From the NCBI GenBank assembly GCA_025350085.1, contig JANXYI010000023.1, positions 1-6,478 on the forward strand: a stretch of 6,478 nucleotides of DNA, given 5' to 3'. This document shows, in pieces, positions 5,451 to 6,478 of this stretch. The position numbers were made by a program, and so were the translations under genes. The stretch's first letter is position 1. Each line of letters opens with the position of its first letter. The notes under the pieces were generated by a model that was not told the DNA's origin, made no database searches, and saw nothing but the letters and a program-made list of their open reading frames with translations. The DNA comes from Deltaproteobacteria bacterium (lineage in GTDB: Bacteria > Desulfobacterota > Desulfovibrionia > Desulfovibrionales > Desulfovibrionaceae).

Positions 5451-6478
5451 GTGGGCAAGAAGAAAAGCAACAGTCTCCCGGCCCCCGGCCCCACGACTTC
5501 CAGCGCCACGGCCTCCAGCGCCACGGCCCTGGACCTCACCGCCCTGCGCGCCGAGATCGACGCCCTGGACAACGGCATCGTGGACCTGCTGAACCGCCGT
5601 GCGGCCATCAGCATCGGCGTGGGCCGCACCAAGGAGGGCTCGCCGGACACGGTGTTCAAGCCCTTCCGCGAGAAGGAGATCATGGACCGGCTGGCCCGGC
5701 AGAACCCCGGGCCCCTGCCCGAGAGCCATCTGCACGCCATCTACCGTGAGATCATGAGCTCCTCGCGCCGGTTGCAGCGACCGGAGAGGGTGGTCTACCT
5801 GGGACCCGAGGGCACCTTCTCCTACTTCGCGGGCCTGGAGTACATGGGCCGAAGCGCCGAGCTGACGCCCAAGGCCGGCTTTGAGGAGATCTTCCGCGCC
5901 GTGGCCGACGGCGAGGCCGAGCTCGGCGTCATCCCGCTGGAGAACTCGCTCCAGGGCACCGTCGGGCAGGTGGTGGACCTGTTCATGCTCTTCCCCGTGT
6001 ACATCCAGGCCGAGCTGTTCTGCCGCATCACCCACTGCCTCATGGGCAAGGCCGACTTCCCGGCCGATGTGAAGGAGATCCACTCGCACCCGCAGCCGCT
6101 GGACCAGTGCTCGCAGTGGCTGAAAAACAACATGCCCGGCCGCACCCTGGTGCCCGAGAGCAGCACCGCGGCCGCCGCGGCCATCGCGGCCCAGCGCGGG
6201 CCCACCGTGGCCACCGTGGGCCACATCCGCCTGGCCGACCGCTACGGCCTGAACGTGCTGGCCGCGCACATCGAGGATCTGCCGGACAACTGGACGCGCT
6301 TTCTGGTCATCGGCCCCCGGCCGGGCACCGAGGGCGCGCGCGACAAGACCTCCATCCTGTTCACCGTGCCGGACAAGCCCGGCGCCCTGGCCGAGGTGCT
6401 GGACTCCTTTGCGGGCCGGGCCATCAACCTGACCAAGCTGGAGAGCCGTCCGCTTCGCGGCGAAAAATGGAAGTACGT
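5451..6478 (+). CDS. pheA: Bifunctional chorismate mutase/prephenate dehydratase (P-protein), C-terminus beyond window
   Basis: Converts chorismate to prephenate and then phenylpyruvate, the committed steps to phenylalanine. The 342 visible residues run off the right edge. Order: a basic then Ser/Thr/Ala/Pro-rich tail (1-26); an AroQ chorismate mutase helix bundle (about 27-110) with R33, R50, K61, R73, E74 spaced as in the E. coli enzyme and likely S105 and Q109; prephenate dehydratase (about 113-290) with YLGPEGTFS, ENS at 164-166 and the catalytic NWTRF (T282-R283-F284); then an ACT domain from about 299 with GAL (311-313) and ESRP (331-334), the Phe-binding motifs, so feedback inhibition by Phe is expected. 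The GTG start lies one base after the previous stop. Odd feature: residues 17-26 are a twice-repeated SSATA encoded by a perfect 15-bp tandem repeat. Only the last part of ACT is missing. Very sure. Confidence 0.96.
   Translation, partial: MGKKKSNSLPAPGPTTSSATASSATALDLTALRAEIDALDNGIVDLLNRRAAISIGVGRTKEGSPDTVFKPFREKEIMDRLARQNPGPLPESHLHAIYREIMSSSRRLQRPERVVYLGPEGTFSYFAGLEYMGRSAELTPKAGFEEIFRAVADGEAELGVIPLENSLQGTVGQVVDLFMLFPVYIQAELFCRITHCLMGKADFPADVKEIHSHPQPLDQCSQWLKNNMPGRTLVPESSTAAAAAIAAQRGPTVATVGHIRLADRYGLNVLAAHIEDLPDNWTRFLVIGPRPGTEGARDKTSILFTVPDKPGALAEVLDSFAGRAINLTKLESRPLRGEKWKY
5499..5528 (+). repeat. Perfect 15-bp tandem repeat in the pheA N-terminal tail
   Basis: TCCAGCGCCACGGCC occurs twice head to tail (5499-5513, 5514-5528), in frame, encoding SSATA twice. 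The unit is a multiple of three, so copy-number change would lengthen or shorten a probably flexible tail without breaking the frame. It is located before the chorismate mutase domain, so function should be little affected. Confidence 0.85.

Noticed and set aside
4190..5740. A 516-codon open frame on the minus strand
   Set aside because: Antisense to ADH synthase, 3-dehydroquinate synthase II and pheA, all three strongly supported by conserved motifs; low-complexity translation.

Overview
The window is high-GC DNA with short, closely packed genes. I read it as a deltaproteobacterial sulfate reducer of the Desulfovibrio type. That is inferred from the archaeal-style aromatic operon (ADH synthase, then 3-dehydroquinate synthase II, then bifunctional PheA), an order known from Desulfovibrio genomes, together with a Cache chemoreceptor and a c-di-GMP gene next door. 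No 16S or other definitive marker is present.

Left half (minus strand, signalling). Bases 1-1528 hold the N-terminal 509 residues of a methyl-accepting chemotaxis protein (TM, single Cache, TM, HAMP, signalling hairpin); its C-terminus lies outside the window. Bases 1937-3163 hold a soluble EAL phosphodiesterase with a C-terminal Cache/PAS-like sensory domain. The 408 bp between them carry no convincing gene. That gap does contain an AT-rich stretch with dyads and a direct repeat, and several GC-rich hairpins, which suggests separate transcription and control.

Right half (plus strand, aromatic amino acid synthesis). A TTGACA-17-TAGACA promoter is followed almost at once by a 32-codon open frame (3420-3518) with a run of Tyr, Trp and Phe codons (QYWYYWF). 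Next come an 11-bp segment able to form an antiterminator and a strong GAAA-capped intrinsic terminator (3551-3592). This is a classic ribosome-mediated attenuator, placed ahead of the pathway-entry genes rather than a trp or phe operon. Three translationally close genes follow: 2-amino-3,7-dideoxy-D-threo-hept-6-ulosonate (ADH) synthase at 3654-4457, 3-dehydroquinate synthase II at 4463-5449, and chorismate mutase/prephenate dehydratase from 5451 past the right edge. The first two make 3-dehydroquinate from aspartate semialdehyde and a deoxy-ketofructose phosphate, bypassing DAHP synthase and classical AroB. PheA draws chorismate to phenylpyruvate and carries the ACT motifs for Phe feedback.

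The most interesting element is the leader at 3383-3592. It appears to sense Tyr, Trp and Phe together, its transcript may begin at or within a few bases of the leader AUG (a leaderless leader peptide), and its peptide is rich in cysteine.
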